Shown in pieces: positions 1-12,700 of a stretch of 61,890 nucleotides of DNA (position 1 is its first letter; every line of letters begins with the position of its first letter). The stretch is from contig JAHBMJ010004391.1 in assembly GCA_018398765.1 (NCBI GenBank), forward strand, positions 1 through 61,890. The letters are read 5' to 3'. Position numbers and translations under genes: made by a program. This stretch comes from Chromera velia (taxonomy: Eukaryota > Sar > Chromeraceae). Below the pieces are notes generated by a model. The model saw only the letters and a program-made list of their open reading frames with translations, was not told the DNA's origin and searched no databases.

Positions 1-1064
1 CAACTAGACAACAATATCGTGATCGCGAGTCTCTTTTTCCTTCTTTTCCTTCTTGCTGCCACAGCAGTGCTGGTGGTAAAAGTCAAACCAATCTGTTCCA
101 TCAAGACCAGAGACCTTTTGTCTGTGCCGGAGTGAAGCCCCATTGCACCGTTGGCCTGCTTGGACGTTGTTGTTGTGGAGACTCAGTAACGTTGTTGTTG
201 TTGTTGAGCTGCGGGCTGCTGGCTTCAGAAAAGGTCCGGCGCACTGAGGCCAGCAGCCCGCGGCCCACTTTTTCGCGCCGCACGCATGTCGGCGCCGCCC
301 TCCCCGACTTTGCCGCGATGTGCCATAAATGAAAAACATTTAACTTGAAGAGTTAGAAAAAATAAATGCAGTAACAATCTGTCGTCATGTAGCTCGATGT
401 TTCTCATAATATTTCATTAGGTAAGTTAAACTAAGTTTCTAGTTTTACAACTATTTTTTTTTCTAGTTTTTTTTCTAAAGCAAGTTTTTTAGTTAATCTT
501 GTAGTTAATCAACTTATAAATAAAAAGTTTAGCAAGAAACTTAAGCTTTTTATGTAAACCTATCATAATGTAAATAATGAACACTGACAGTTTGAGAGAT
601 TGCATCAGTTTCCATGTCTTCTTACCCAGACGTTGAGTGTATTATAAAGTTGGCATACATTCATGCATGTCTAGATGCATGTCTTATTCATTGATATTCA
701 ACGTACGCATACAATACAGATGGAGGCCTTTCTAAAATGACGAAGTCGGAGAATAGGCAGGCAGGCAAGAGGCCAGCCAGACTGTGGCCCGTGCAGGCCC
801 AGACAGGCAGGTAGGCAGGCACTGAGACAGGCTCCGAATCAATTTCTCTGTTTCTCTGTCCGGATACTGTACACGATCGATGGATTGTCTGATTGACAGA
901 GTCAAAGAGCCAGTCATGATATAATCGGATCGTGCTGCTTAGGACCTTCAACATGTTGCCAGTGGTCAGCTTGGTCATGCAGAAACGAAACGAACACTTA
1001 TAGTACGATGCACACAAGCAAAGAAATCCAACGACGAGACGCCTTCTTAATGCATGCACCGGTG
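1..1064. other. Non-coding flank 3' of the CDPK gene
   Basis: No convincing exon is visible. The stretch holds a short GTT run (about 190-206), a strong hairpin (211-261), an AT-rich segment (about 340-560) and, at 760-830, a purine-rich segment with repeated CAGGCAGG-like motifs. The small open frames at 4-339 have no recognisable domain and run through simple repeats. Confidence 0.6.
211..261. repeat. Inverted repeat, 18-bp arms with 15-base loop
   Basis: Arms at 211-228 and 244-261 pair at 17 of 18 positions. Both arms are GC-rich and centred on CTGCTGGC / GCCAGCAG. The loop is 229-243. It lies about 800 bases beyond the stop of the minus-strand kinase gene, in otherwise gene-free DNA. 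Role unknown: it could be a structured RNA element, a mobile-element end or a transcript 3' structure. Confidence 0.75.
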
Positions 1065-1540
1065 CTACCCCCTTGGTGGTATTGGCATTCCCCGTGAAGA
1101 CGGCCGCACCGCTTGTTGGTTCGGAAACACGACCTGTGGCTGGAGAGCCGGTTGCTGGTGTCCTGGTGCAGGTGCGGTGGCATGGTGGGGGTGTGCGTAT
1201 GGAGTTGGGGATACGGTTGCATGGCCATGGCGCGTTGCTGTCATGGTCTGATGCTGCCCTGGAGCCTGAGAGGGCTGTTGCGGATGAGCGGGTGCAGTTG
1301 CGGTGTCCCTCCGGAGGAAATCAACGAATTCGTCCCACTCAATTCTTCCGTTTCCATTTTTGTCGATCTCTTTGACCATCTTTCGGACCTCCTCGCTCCT
1401 GCCTCTCAACAGACGCTGGTCCGACCTCTCCATCCCTGTCAGAGCCTGGATGAACTCGTCGACAGACACTGCGCCGTCTCCATCCTGCACATATCAACAA
1501 ATTCACACACACATTCTTGCAAATATCAACAAATTCTGTC

Positions 1541-1603
<63 letters not shown>

Positions 1604-2113
1604 CACACAGAATAAAACCCAATGCCTCACTGAATCGACTACCACTCCCTCCATCCGACCGACCAGGTCCATCTTGCAGAAAGCAGACCACAAAACGTTC
1701 AGCTCCCTCTCCTCCCAGGTCCAGCAGGCAGCCACGAACTCGGTATACGAGATGCTCTTGTTGTCGTCCACGTCCATGGCCTGTGTGCATACCACACATG
1801 CAGGGAGGGTTGTTGCGTATGATTGTTTTCGTACGGCTGAAATAGCAATGGCCATCGATCGGGTGAAAGCAGAGGAAAGAAAACAAAAACGAAAACAAAG
1901 ATGGATACGTTCAAGCCCCACCTACCTGCACGATTCTGACGATATCCCAGGGTTGCAGTCCCGCCCTTGCGAGTCCCTCCGAGAGTTCGTCTCTCGAGAG
2001 GGTGCCGCTCTTGTCCGTGTCCAGAGAGGTGAAGATCTTTGAGATCTCCCTCATCTGGCCGACGTTCATGTCTAACTGGTGAGCCATCAGATTCACCTGC
2101 ACACACATACACA

Positions 2114-2158
<45 letters not shown>

Positions 2159-2161
2159 ACA

Positions 2162-2220
<59 letters not shown>

Positions 2221-5200
2221 GCAGACAGACAAAACATAACAGAGGGCCAGGCAAAACATGCACGGAAAGAAGAGAGTGGACGCATTGGGGGATGTGGTCT
2301 CCAACAAGCTCAAATGAAGGCGCGCAGCCCTACTTAGAGCAGGGGAGAGTGTGCACAAATAGAACAAACACAGAGGCAGAAAATTGACAGAAAAGTCGTC
2401 AAATTATCCGAGTTAATGGCATTTCTCTTGGTCACTTGCTCTCCTGAGACCTACCAATGCATTTTTGAGATTGCTCTGTCTCATGTAGCTCTGAATGGAG
2501 CTCATGATGGCCGGTGGGAGTGCCTCTGAAGTGCCTGCCGTGGCCTGCCTGGCCTGTTGGAAGAACGCATGGTCCAGGCACTCTCTGGCAGAGGGTCTTT
2601 TCTTGAAGTCCTTCTCTAACATTGACAGGAGGAGAGACCGAGCAGCTGTTCTCTTGGAGAAAATGGCTGCCTGGGGGGTGTCCAGAGGGACGGGGCTGCA
2701 ACTCGCAGCCTTCCTCACCTGAAAGAAAACAGACAGAAGGGAGCTAGAGGGATAGCAAGGGTAAGAAAGAGGGGAACTAGAATAATGGAACAAGGGCCTC
2801 TTTGAGAGATCGATGTCCGGATTCAGACGTTGCTCTGCTCCTTTGCTCTGCTTTTTTCGGTCTGCTTCTCTGCGTGTGTTCAGGGAGTTGTCAATCTGCG
2901 TATCTCTAAGCAGCATGGATTAGGACCGTGTTTTCTTCTTCCGTTTTTCATTTCCACGTAAAAGGACCGAAGAGCACATGGTGACAGACTGCACAGACGC
3001 ATTCCTTCCACATGGATGCTCACTCACTGACCTCCTCAATAGTCTTTCCCCTGAAAGGAAGAGAGCCGGTCATGAGGAGGTAGAAGACCACACCCGCAGA
3101 CCAGATGTCGCACTTGTGATTGAAGTTCCTGCATGATCCAGAGGACGAGTCTCATTCACATATTTCGTCACAGGTTGATTCATCTTCTCTCACTGACGCT
3201 TGGCGAGTTTCATCTTTCTCTAACATCTGCTGCCAGCTGGACGTCCGGAAGGAAGGACGACAGGTCGAGGGAAGTGCTTTTGGTTTGGCGTCTGACAAAT
3301 GAGGACGATGAAGTGTATTCCTCAGTTTGACAGATAACAGTTTCGTCATCGCTTGCAGTGATATCTCTGAGTGTCATTGTGAAAATAACGCTTGCACCCA
3401 GAAAAAAAACAGAAAAAACTCCTCGTTAAATTGTCTACTGGAATCTCGAAGCTCCGACGCAGTACGGAGTGTTTTCGTCTGTCCTTGGGACAACCAATGT
3501 CCACCGACAAGTGGATACAAAAAACCTTCATTTTCATCACGCGTCCGTAGGTGTGTGTGTGTGTGTGTGTGTGTGCCAATCAGACGTCCCTCCCTGTCTC
3601 CTGACCTTTCGAAAACCTCAGGTGCCATGTACAGCGCTGTTCCTGCAGCGTTGTGAGACATATCCTCCTCATCCCACCCCTCCCCCTCCTCTCCGGATCC
3701 CCCGAGACCGTTCTGAGGGGACCCCTTGAACATCTCAGCAAGGCCAAAATCGATTAACTTGATCTGGCCTTGGCTAGATGAAGCACTGCAGGCAGGAACA
3801 AAAAAGAGCTAGTCAGATCATGTGGACATATGGACAAATGCAAACGAAGATCGTTTGACGTTCCCGTAAGAAGACAAGAATGAAGACAGGAAGAAACCAC
3901 CCGATGATTGTCAGGTTCTCCACCTTTTCCCCTCTCACCTGTCAGCAAAGAGAATATTCTCGGGTTTCAGATCTTTGTGAACGACCCTCTTTGAGTGCAT
4001 ATAGAAGAGAGCCGAGAGGAGCTGCTGCATGACCAGGGCAACATCCTCTTCTGTCCATGCACGCCCCTTTGTTGCATCACTCGCCCTGCAGCACAAAACA
4101 AAACAGCAGCAGCAGAGGAGGAGGAAACGTTACAGAATTTCAAGGACACTAAAAGAGGACATGCAAACGTTATACCTTTCAGCCTTGAAGTTTTCCAATG
4201 AAGGGGCAGACTCTCGTGCATTTTCCAGCCTGAGATAACACTTTCTTTCCACCAGGGCACATTCAAGCAGTACAGTCATATAGGCAACATGACGCACGCA
4301 CGCACGCACATTCGTTTGAGGAGTTCCCCCCCCTCGCAGAAGTCCATGAGGATGTACATATTTTTGTAGTCGTCATAGGTCTCGAAGATCCGAATGATGT
4401 GCGGATGGTCCAGTTCCTTCATCACCCTGATCTCCTCCTCGATCTGCTCCATCGGTACCTGCATGAATGCATACATAGATAGACAAACACATACAGAGAG
4501 AGAGAAAGCGGCATTGAGGAGAGCCATGCAGTCAAAGTGATTGATTCCAGCCTTCGTTCAAGAATACAAAATGAATGCGACCCTTACCCTGTGCTCACTC
4601 TGCCCTCATCATCCGGCCGAGAAGGAGAAAAGGAAGGCGCATTGCTGACGCACGCAACCCCCAAAGATCCCCCCGTCCCCTCACCTCCTCACCTGGCTTC
4701 TCGCCCTGTTGATGATTTTGCAGACTCTTTGGAGGCCTGTGGAGATCTCTGTGACCAGGTGAACCTCTCCGAATGAGCCCTGACCGAGCTTCTTGGTGAA
4801 TCTGAGAATGCTGGTGATGTCAATTTGCCGTCTGCTGAGAGAGGTTCTCCTGACGAATCCCTGTCGTGACACCGTCACGCTCTTCGTCGGGTAGTATTTC
4901 TCTCTGATGCGGCACAACAACTGATAGTAGAGCCTGCGGAATTCCTCAAACTGCAAAGAAAGAAAAAAGAATGAGAGCAACCGTGAATTCTTCAACAAAG
5001 AGAACAAATGATGTTCAACATTCTCGAAAACTGCTCACATCGGACAGCGCCTTTCTGCCATTTTCAAATCATTCATCACACAGAGAAAAAAAAAACGATC
5101 CAGTTAATTTATTACGGTTCCTCCCATCTCGCAGCTAGAACTTTCAAAGAAACCCAAAATTGTGCACATTACAGATTTTTCGATCTTCATACAAAAGGAC

Positions 5201-5696
5201 AAGCAAAGCGAGAAAGTAAGCCTCTCAAACCGAGGGGTACGTGTGCGTCACAGAATGATACCCAGAATAATTGAAGTTCGCAAAACAAGAAAAAAACCAA
5301 GAGGACTTCTACACGCACACCAACCTGTAGAGAGCCGTCAGAGGAGAAGTCGTACTTGCAGAAAATTTTGTACAGAGTCCCGTCGTCCACCGGTGGCAAG
5401 TGCAAATTCTCGCACAATCTTGCAATGAGCTCTTTGACTGCTACAAAGTTCAACGCTTTCTTTCCGTCCTTGTCGTACTGTTTGAAACTCGCCTTTGCGC
5501 TCTTTTCGAACGACTCCCTGTCTGCAAGCACCTTGTTCAGCTTTTCCTTGACTGCTTCTGGGTCCACGGGCCGAAGAGGGGACAGGCCGGAATCCCCGGA
5601 CGCGGCTGTCGGGGTCGTGCTGGTGCTGAGGCCCTGGCCCGGTCCCCCGGAAAGGGGGGGAGACAGGGTGCCCCCCGGGTGTCCGTGTGACGTCAT
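1065..5696 (-). CDS. Calcium-dependent protein kinase (CDPK) with extra N-terminal EF-hands
   Basis: Ser/Thr kinase that should couple a Ca2+ rise to phosphorylation of cytosolic or membrane targets. Exons on the minus strand, in coding order: 5325-5696, 4693-4950, 4310-4458, 3939-4085, 3606-3785, 3032-3128, 2455-2718, 1926-2096, 1664-1780, 1065-1484; all phases close, giving about 724 aa. Residues 75-86 and 116-127 are N-terminal EF loops: the first is degenerate (Lys where Gly is expected, no final Glu), the second canonical. The kinase domain starts near 172, with glycine loop GQGSFG (180-185), Lys202, HKDLKPEN (catalytic Asp298) and DFG (321-323). The activation segment has an acidic, Gly-rich insertion of about 25 residues before the APE motif. 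Four C-terminal EF loops lie at 515-526, 549-560 (Lys at position 6), 584-595 and 626-637, followed by a His/Pro/Gln-rich tail. Start at 5696; an in-frame Met at 5834 would add 46 residues. Two introns fall inside EF loops. Confidence 0.93.
1544..1609. repeat. (AC)n(AG)n microsatellite in a CDPK intron
   Basis: A CA run passes directly into an AG run within the last intron of the kinase gene, between the exons at 1065-1484 and 1664-1780. Confidence 0.95.
2099..2232. repeat. (AC)n(AG)n(ACAG)n microsatellite in a CDPK intron
   Basis: A second compound repeat of the same type, CA then AG then ACAG units. It starts immediately at the 3' splice site (in coding sense) of the exon 1926-2096, so the polypyrimidine region of that intron is a (TG)n/(CT)n repeat. 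Confidence 0.95.
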
Positions 5697-6777
5697 GAAA
5701 AACGGTTTTGGGTTGATGGAAAGGGGGGAATAGACTGGACGGGAGGGGAGAAACCAGAGACCCACCACTGAACGCGAACGACGGAGAAGCACAGCCTGGC
5801 GGGATGCAGGTAGACGCCCAAGAGCTGCCGACACCGTTGAGCAGAGTATCTTGCAGGCAGAGCGGAGGTAGGGCGGGGAGCGGTTTCACGGATCAAATGG
5901 GAGAGAAGCAGGTTCACGGAGTCTGTCCGCGTGTACCGGACAGCGTGAAGGTCGCAAGCACAGCTGCACGCACTGGCTGTGACACTCAACTGACTGCACA
6001 GATCTTTTGATGTCAGCCGTCTATATACGACGGTGACTTGTCGGACTGAGCGCTTCGAAAAAAAGAACTGCTTGGGGGCTTGACTGGTCCTGCCGATGGA
6101 AGGAGGCGTAGGAATGGCGTACAACTCTGGAAAGTCAGACTGGGCGGACACGCGTGTGCGGAAGAGCACGTAGAGCACTGAGAGCAGTCATAAAGGTGAG
6201 TCAATTTTGGCTTAAATTGTCGATCGACATGCAGGTCAGTCAATAAAGTGAGACAGAGTGCCGCACCACATGCACCGCGTGGCCGGGAAGCATGGCACTC
6301 TTCGCGGGCCGATAAGGGCCGGACCCGGCCATTTTTCTTTCAACCCGATACACATGCACGTCGGAGGCATTCGGAGGCCGGGGCGATCTTTCATCTTTCA
6401 AGAGGTTGGGACGTCGGTTGTCATGAAGTTCCGACGGGTCAATGCGGTTCGAGGTTGATGGGGTCAGCTAAAATTGCACTTTCAGTGAAAGGAAACACCT
6501 ACAGACAGACGGACAGCGTCTGTATCCAGAAGCGAATCGAATAGAAGCAACGGGGAAAGAAACCAGCCTGTCTTAGGTGTACCCCGCAGACAGGTCCACA
6601 GTGATCCATTAGCTGGATCTGTCTGATCGCGATCTTTGTCTGTCTCGATCTAAGGGTGCAGGCTTTCACATAAGTACATACTCGCCTGTTATATTCTGCT
6701 ACTTAGCACCTGAGAGCAAGGTGCGGTAGCCCGGGGGCGACTTCCTATTTTTGTTTGCTCCGCGCTGATACGTTGAC
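5697..6777. promoter_or_regulatory. Divergent promoter region between CDPK and HECT ligase genes
   Basis: A 1,081-base gene-free stretch separates the start codons of two oppositely transcribed genes, so it must hold both promoters and both 5' UTRs. No unambiguous core element was identified. The in-frame ATG at 5834 means part of 5697-5834 could instead be coding for a longer kinase N-terminus. Confidence 0.5.
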
Positions 6778-9700
6778 ATGTCGGGCAACTTAGACTCTGA
6801 CCTGCACAGCCTCCTCACCCGTCCTTCCCCTATCGCTCAGTATGAGGCCCTGGGGGAAGTGCAGCAGGCGAGGGAGAAGGCAGAGAAGCAGCGTCGTTCT
6901 GCTTTTCACCGTCACAGGCAGAATGAGCTCTGTCGCTTGGTCAACTGGTTGAACGCGTCCCACGCCCAGGCGGGAGTGAAGAAGGTCGATGGCGTCGGGC
7001 ACGGTGCCATCATCCAACGGATCTTGGACGAGTCCGACGCCCTGCTGGGTCTGGCCACCTCCCTTCCCACGCAGGGTCTGATGGGGTGCGCGTCTGCCAA
7101 CATGGTCCACGACAGCGTTCGGGGACTTTTGACGGGGGTGATCGAGAAGGGCCAGGAGATCGAAGAGCAACCAGCAGCCAGTGCTAAACTGGTACAGGCC
7201 TACAGGGCGGCAAACAACGAAGACCAGGCAGACCAGGGCATCTCAGACCCAACCGCCCCAGGTGCCGCCCACGGTTCCACATTCTCCTCCTCGGGGGGGG
7301 CGCGGCTTCCCCTGCTGGCAGGGTCGGGGGCAGCGACGCGGGTGCTCAGCCAGACCCAGATCAAACTACAGTTGGCGTCTGCGTTTGCCCAGTTTCAGTC
7401 TGGCTCCCCTGCACTGGGGGAGTCGTTGTCCCTCCTGCTGGACATGGCCATGAAGCTCCGACCGTTCGAGTGCTTTGCCTTCAAACCAGATGATGACGCG
7501 GCAGCGAATGTTGCCGCAACTGTTGATGCTGTATTTGAGGGGTTCTATGCGTATCTGATGGGGGGGGGGAAGCGATCGATTGGGGCGGAGGGGGGGGCAC
7601 TAGCGATAGTCCCTGCTTCCTCAGCCAAAAGGACAGAGAAGGACAAGACAGGAGGTGCAGTTGGACGGGGGAAGGAGAAAAGGAAAGGGAGTGATAGCAG
7701 TAGCGCTGCTGGAGCAGGGGGTGGTGGTTCTTCTGGAGAGAAAGAGAAGGAACACAGCCCTCTCTTCTTTATGAGCGTCCAGCAGAGGCGGGCGGTGATT
7801 GGATTGCTTCTCCGTCTGGCTTTGATTAGAGGATCGGTGTTTGACCTTCTTCGTCTTGTGACAGTTCTCTTATCCTTCAAGGAGGATCCCATGTTTGCAG
7901 CACTAGCTGCGACAGGGGGTGCATCTGTTAGTGCCTTGAAGGGTGCCCCAGGAAGTCCCAGTGGGAAGAGAGAGAAAGAAAAACTGATGGGGAGCACACC
8001 AACGGGCCCTGGGGGTTCGTCGGGGGTGTCGGGGACGGGGACCCATGGATCGTCTCCAGCCGCCGGGTCTGGTTCGGGTACGGCAACAGCAGTGGGGGGG
8101 ATGACAGGGGTGATTAGTTCTTCTTCTTCGTCCCCAGGTTCTCCTTCGGGGGGGACTGCAGGGGTGACGGGGAGTCCGTCTGCTTCGTCTGCTTCCTCGT
8201 CGTCTTCTGCGTCTCTGCATCCCCCTATTTTGGGCGATATTCTCTGGACCTCCCTGTTTGACCTGGCGGCATGCCACTCTTCAGACTCCCTTCTTTATTT
8301 CTCCGAAAGCAACAATTGCTGGGTGCCTCTCCCCTGGCAACTGTTGAATTCACCTCTCTATACACACAGGTATGTAAGTTTGTATGTATATATATAAATT
8401 GCTACATGGACTCCATACGCTTCACGGTTGCCCCTGTGTGTGCATTCTTGAAGCTTTTTATCCCTCCTGCGATCCCCCTTTCTGTCGACTGCTTGACACC
8501 CCTTCTGTTCGGATCTCTTCTGTGTCGAGGATTATTTCTTTCTCTGCATTCCCTTCACGCGGCCCCCCTCCGTTCTGTTTCGATCACGGTACCCTCTCGT
8601 CGGTCGGTTGAGCGAACGAACGAACGAATGAACGAATGAACGGAGGAGGGACGGAATGAGTGACTGCAGGCCCAGACCCGTGAAGGCAGACAGCGGGGCC
8701 ACAAGTGCGTCGGCCCAAGGCGGTGCGGCAGGAGGTGGCGGGGCGGCCTCTGGATCCACGAGACCTCCGGGCGCGCCCCCGCGTTTGGGTGTGACGGACG
8801 TGAGCAAGCTGGAGGAGTTTGACCTCTTCTGCGAGGACGCGACCCGACTGGCAGTGCCGAAACCGCCAGAGCTCCATGCGACCTCGACCACACGCATGAG
8901 ATCGTCTGTAATTTGCTCACAGGTCAGTCAGTCAGCTGAGAGGGGGGGGAACTGAAGAAAGCTGTTGGTGTTTAGATTATTCTCGGTGCGTTTCTGTTTG
9001 TCTTCTCTCCACTGTCGGGAAGAAACAACAAAACAAGTGCACGTCGAGAAAGGCCGATCGATACACATGAATTTGAATTTTTATTTTGGTATCGATACAG
9101 AGAAAACTTTGTTTTGGACTGCTTGCCTTGTCCTGGTTGCAGGCCGGTCTGGTTCCTGGCCAGTCAGGTCTATTTGAGATTTCTGTCGGGAAGGGAAATC
9201 TGACGTCTGTTCGTCTGGGCGTGTTGGTGACGGAGTGCTTCCTTCTCTTCAAGGACGTCTGGGCGTTGGGGGACTTTATGGGGTCTATGGGGATGGCAAA
9301 CTCGGGGAGGCTGCACTTCATTGCCCCGGGAGAGGGGAAGAAACTGCCCTCAGGATTCAAGGAAGGTAGGTGGGTGCATGGTGAGGGGATGCGTTGACTG
9401 ACTGTGCATCCGAGAAAGTATCAATAGAATGAGAGCACCTTTTGTCAGTCAGACACACGGACAGAGAGAGAGGCCCACGCTAGAATGCATATTAGGAACG
9501 CAAGTGGCCCCTCCATCGTTGCTTATCATCACACAACCACGCGCCCCACTTGCTGTTGGTCGCCGAACTGAAAAGAGCGAACCAGAATTTTTTCCATCCG
9601 TCCATTCGTTCATTCGGTTGATCAGTCAGTCAGTCAGTCAGTCAGTGGGTGAGTCGGTCAGTCACACATTTTTTCGTTAAAGCACCCTGAATATCTCTGC

Positions 9701-12700
9701 AACAACTCTCCCCTCCTTGCATCCCTCCAGGCGACGTCGTAAGCGTGTACGTTTCCTATCCTCGGGATGCCGGGGCCCCAGCCGGATCCTATCCAGGTGG
9801 AGGGGGGCCTTCCTCGAGTCCCCCTGCCTTCGTGAAGTTCGCAGTCAACGGCCGGAAGCTGGGGGAGACTGTGGTGTTGCACCCTTTAATTTTGCGTCCC
9901 TCTAAGACATCGTCATCCTCTCAGAGGATCCAGACAGCAGCCAGGGGGGACGACGCGCCGCCCGTCATCTGCCCTGCCGTCTCCTTCGTCGTCAACGCAG
10001 CACCCATCAGGTGGGTGCGGCTTTGCGCAGAATGGTCCATCCAATTTCCTTCGAATCCTTCTCCTGACGGGAACAAAACCCAATATTGAGAAAAGGGATG
10101 ATGAAATGCATTCGTCGTTTCTTTCCGCTTTCAGTCTCTTTGTTTCCGATCATCTGAATGCTTTGTAGAATTGAATGTGTGCGGACAGTATTGAGATGTC
10201 TCCATGCATATATGCATTCATTTTTGTATCGTATGCACCCACCCACCCGTTCCATCCATCCACTGTGCATGGATGCAGTCTGAATGTGGGGCACGCTCCC
10301 TTCAAGTACCCAATTCCCGGGGTCCCCTCCTTTCTGGAGTGCCATCTCCAGAACACGCGGCAGTTTGCGTACTCAGGCACGGGCTCCAGGCCGGGGGTGA
10401 GGCAGCCGTTCGGTCTCAGTCTGCCTCCGTTGGTTCCTCGGGGTCTTCCTGGAGGTCGTTACGGGGGCAGTCCGCAGCCTCCCTCACCGCCTGGGAGGGG
10501 GGAAAGAGGGAGTTTGGCAAGTGACAGACTGGCAGCGTTGTCGCATCCGGAGGGACAGAGCGGTCCTCAATTGATGGCAAAGGCCGTGCTGGAGGAATCC
10601 TTCGGCCTGGTCACGAACGTCTTTGCACAGCAACAGATGCTGCAACAGCAGCAGCAGCTGCAAGAGGGTGAGCATGGGGGGAAGGGCTCATCAGCGTCAC
10701 TGAAGAAGCCGTTGCCCTCAGTGGACTCTTCCCCGGCTGCGGTGGCAATGGCAATTTTGGACATCCTAAGGAAACAGGCGGCAGATTTGCCTCAGGTCTG
10801 TTGGTTTGTTTGCCTGGGTGTATGGATGTAATAATTCTTTTCTTCTCCTTGGTGCAGGGAGTCACAAAATTGTGCATCGCTTCACTCTGTAGTTTTTGGA
10901 AAGAAGAGAGTGACTGGCTATGGCCCAAAGGCCAGTCAAAGGGACAAAAAAGAAATCGCGCTCTTTGATCCCTTGCCCATTCATGTTCTCTTACTTCCGC
11001 CTTGTTTTATGTCGCACGTGAATGCGGTGCTTTAATCAGTCACAAGCCTTTTTGTTTTCCTTCTCCCATGCTTCTCTCTGTGCTCCTTTCAGGTTGCGAT
11101 GCGAGGCTACGACGAGGGTGTCGTGTGCCACACACGGGCAACTGTGGAGAGTGACCATCCGTACCATGCGGGGGGACGTGCAATGGAGCGAATGGTTGGT
11201 CGGTTGCTTCGTTTCCCAGTGGGAGTATAAACAGATCACGGGTGGATCTCTCTCTCTATGCGTTCCTCTGGGCGCAACTTTCGGCCTTTTTTGGAGACTT
11301 TTTGTGAGGCTGTGCCTGCATGTCGCTCTTGTTGTAATGTGATGGATGTTCCTGATGGTTTCGGATGATGCTTTTTCGGGCTTACTCATACATGCACCCA
11401 TGCACACACCCACGCGTGTTCCTGCATACGCACAAAGGTCTGCGTGTACGTGTGTCTGAATGTGCGATGCTTAATTGCTGCAGCTGACAATTCCCGGAGC
11501 CCAGTACCTCCTTGTGTTGTTTGACGAGAGATGCCGCACTGATTCTGCCGAGCACGTGCTGGTTATTTCCCGGAAGACGAACAGAGAGGAGGTGGTAGGG
11601 CGGTACTGGGGCAAGGGCCCGTGGGGGCCTCTGATCGTGGAGGGGGACAGGATGTTCACGCAGTTCGACGCAGGGCCGCCGGGAGAAAGCGGAATGCCTG
11701 TGCAGGTGGGTGGGTGGGAAGGGTAGCTGTGATTGGATTGTCGTCCTTTCATCCTCAGTCGGACTTTTCCGTGGATTTTGGGGGGCCAAGTGTCAACGGG
11801 ACATACACTAGGGAAGGACGGAGCTTTTTTCGCTACCTAGGCAATTTTTTCACGGTATGCTTGTCTCCGTGCGCTGATTCCTTCGAATTCGTTTTTCTCT
11901 CTATGTGCACCCACGGTCATCCAACTTTGCTGCTTAATTTGTTTCTTCAGGTTGGGTCCTGGGGGTTCCGTTTTGACATCTTCGGGATGCTCCCCGACGG
12001 GGTGAAGCCAGGCCTTCCGAGGTCCCCCATGCTCTTGGAGCCTCATGAGGTCAGTCAGTCAGTCCTCAGAAAGTTCAGGGGGGGGTGTTGGAGGGTGGGT
12101 GGGTCCTGTGGGATATGGAGATTTAGGAGGAGAACCAGACGTGTATACAGATAAGGCAAGCAGGAAGGAGTGAACAATGGAGAGTCTCGGTGCTTCCCCT
12201 TCTTCCTTGATTTTGTGGATGCAAGGAAGAGCGCGTCACTCTTACATGTATAAACGTACACACGCTCGCATACATACAGGTTCTTTGCATTGAGAGGTTC
12301 TCCTCGTGTGTGTCTTTGCCTGGCTGCCGGCTTGCGAGAATAAATCACCGCATGTATTTTCTTGCTGCCTGCCGGTATGCAGAAGACTAGTGACGCTCTG
12401 TCCTCCCTCCTCGAGAACTGCGGGCAGAAGGTCCTGGCTGCCTGTGACGCTGTGGATCGTGACAGGGAGGCTCTGCTTGAAGTGAAAGAGACTAAGGACA
12501 AGGAGAAGGAGAAGGAGGGGCTCCCTCCAGAGGCCTCCGTGTCCTCTTCCTCCGTGTCCCCTTCGAAGGAAAAAGAAAAGGAGAAAACACCGTCAAAGAG
12601 AACGGGTGCCGCCTCAAAGGAGAGTGGTGCTGCGACAGGCAGTGTGTCTCCTACGCGGAGAGGTTCCTCGTCACAAGGGTCGCCCCACTTGACGCTTCAG

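Noticed and set aside
4-407. Several 60-111 codon frames on both strands
   Set aside because: They overlap a hairpin and GTT repeats, have no domain, splice or signal-peptide features, and contradict each other in frame.
1503-2367. Minus-strand frames rich in Cys-Val or Ser-Leu repeats
   Set aside because: These are translations of (GT)n and (CT)n microsatellites in CDPK introns joined to true exon segments.
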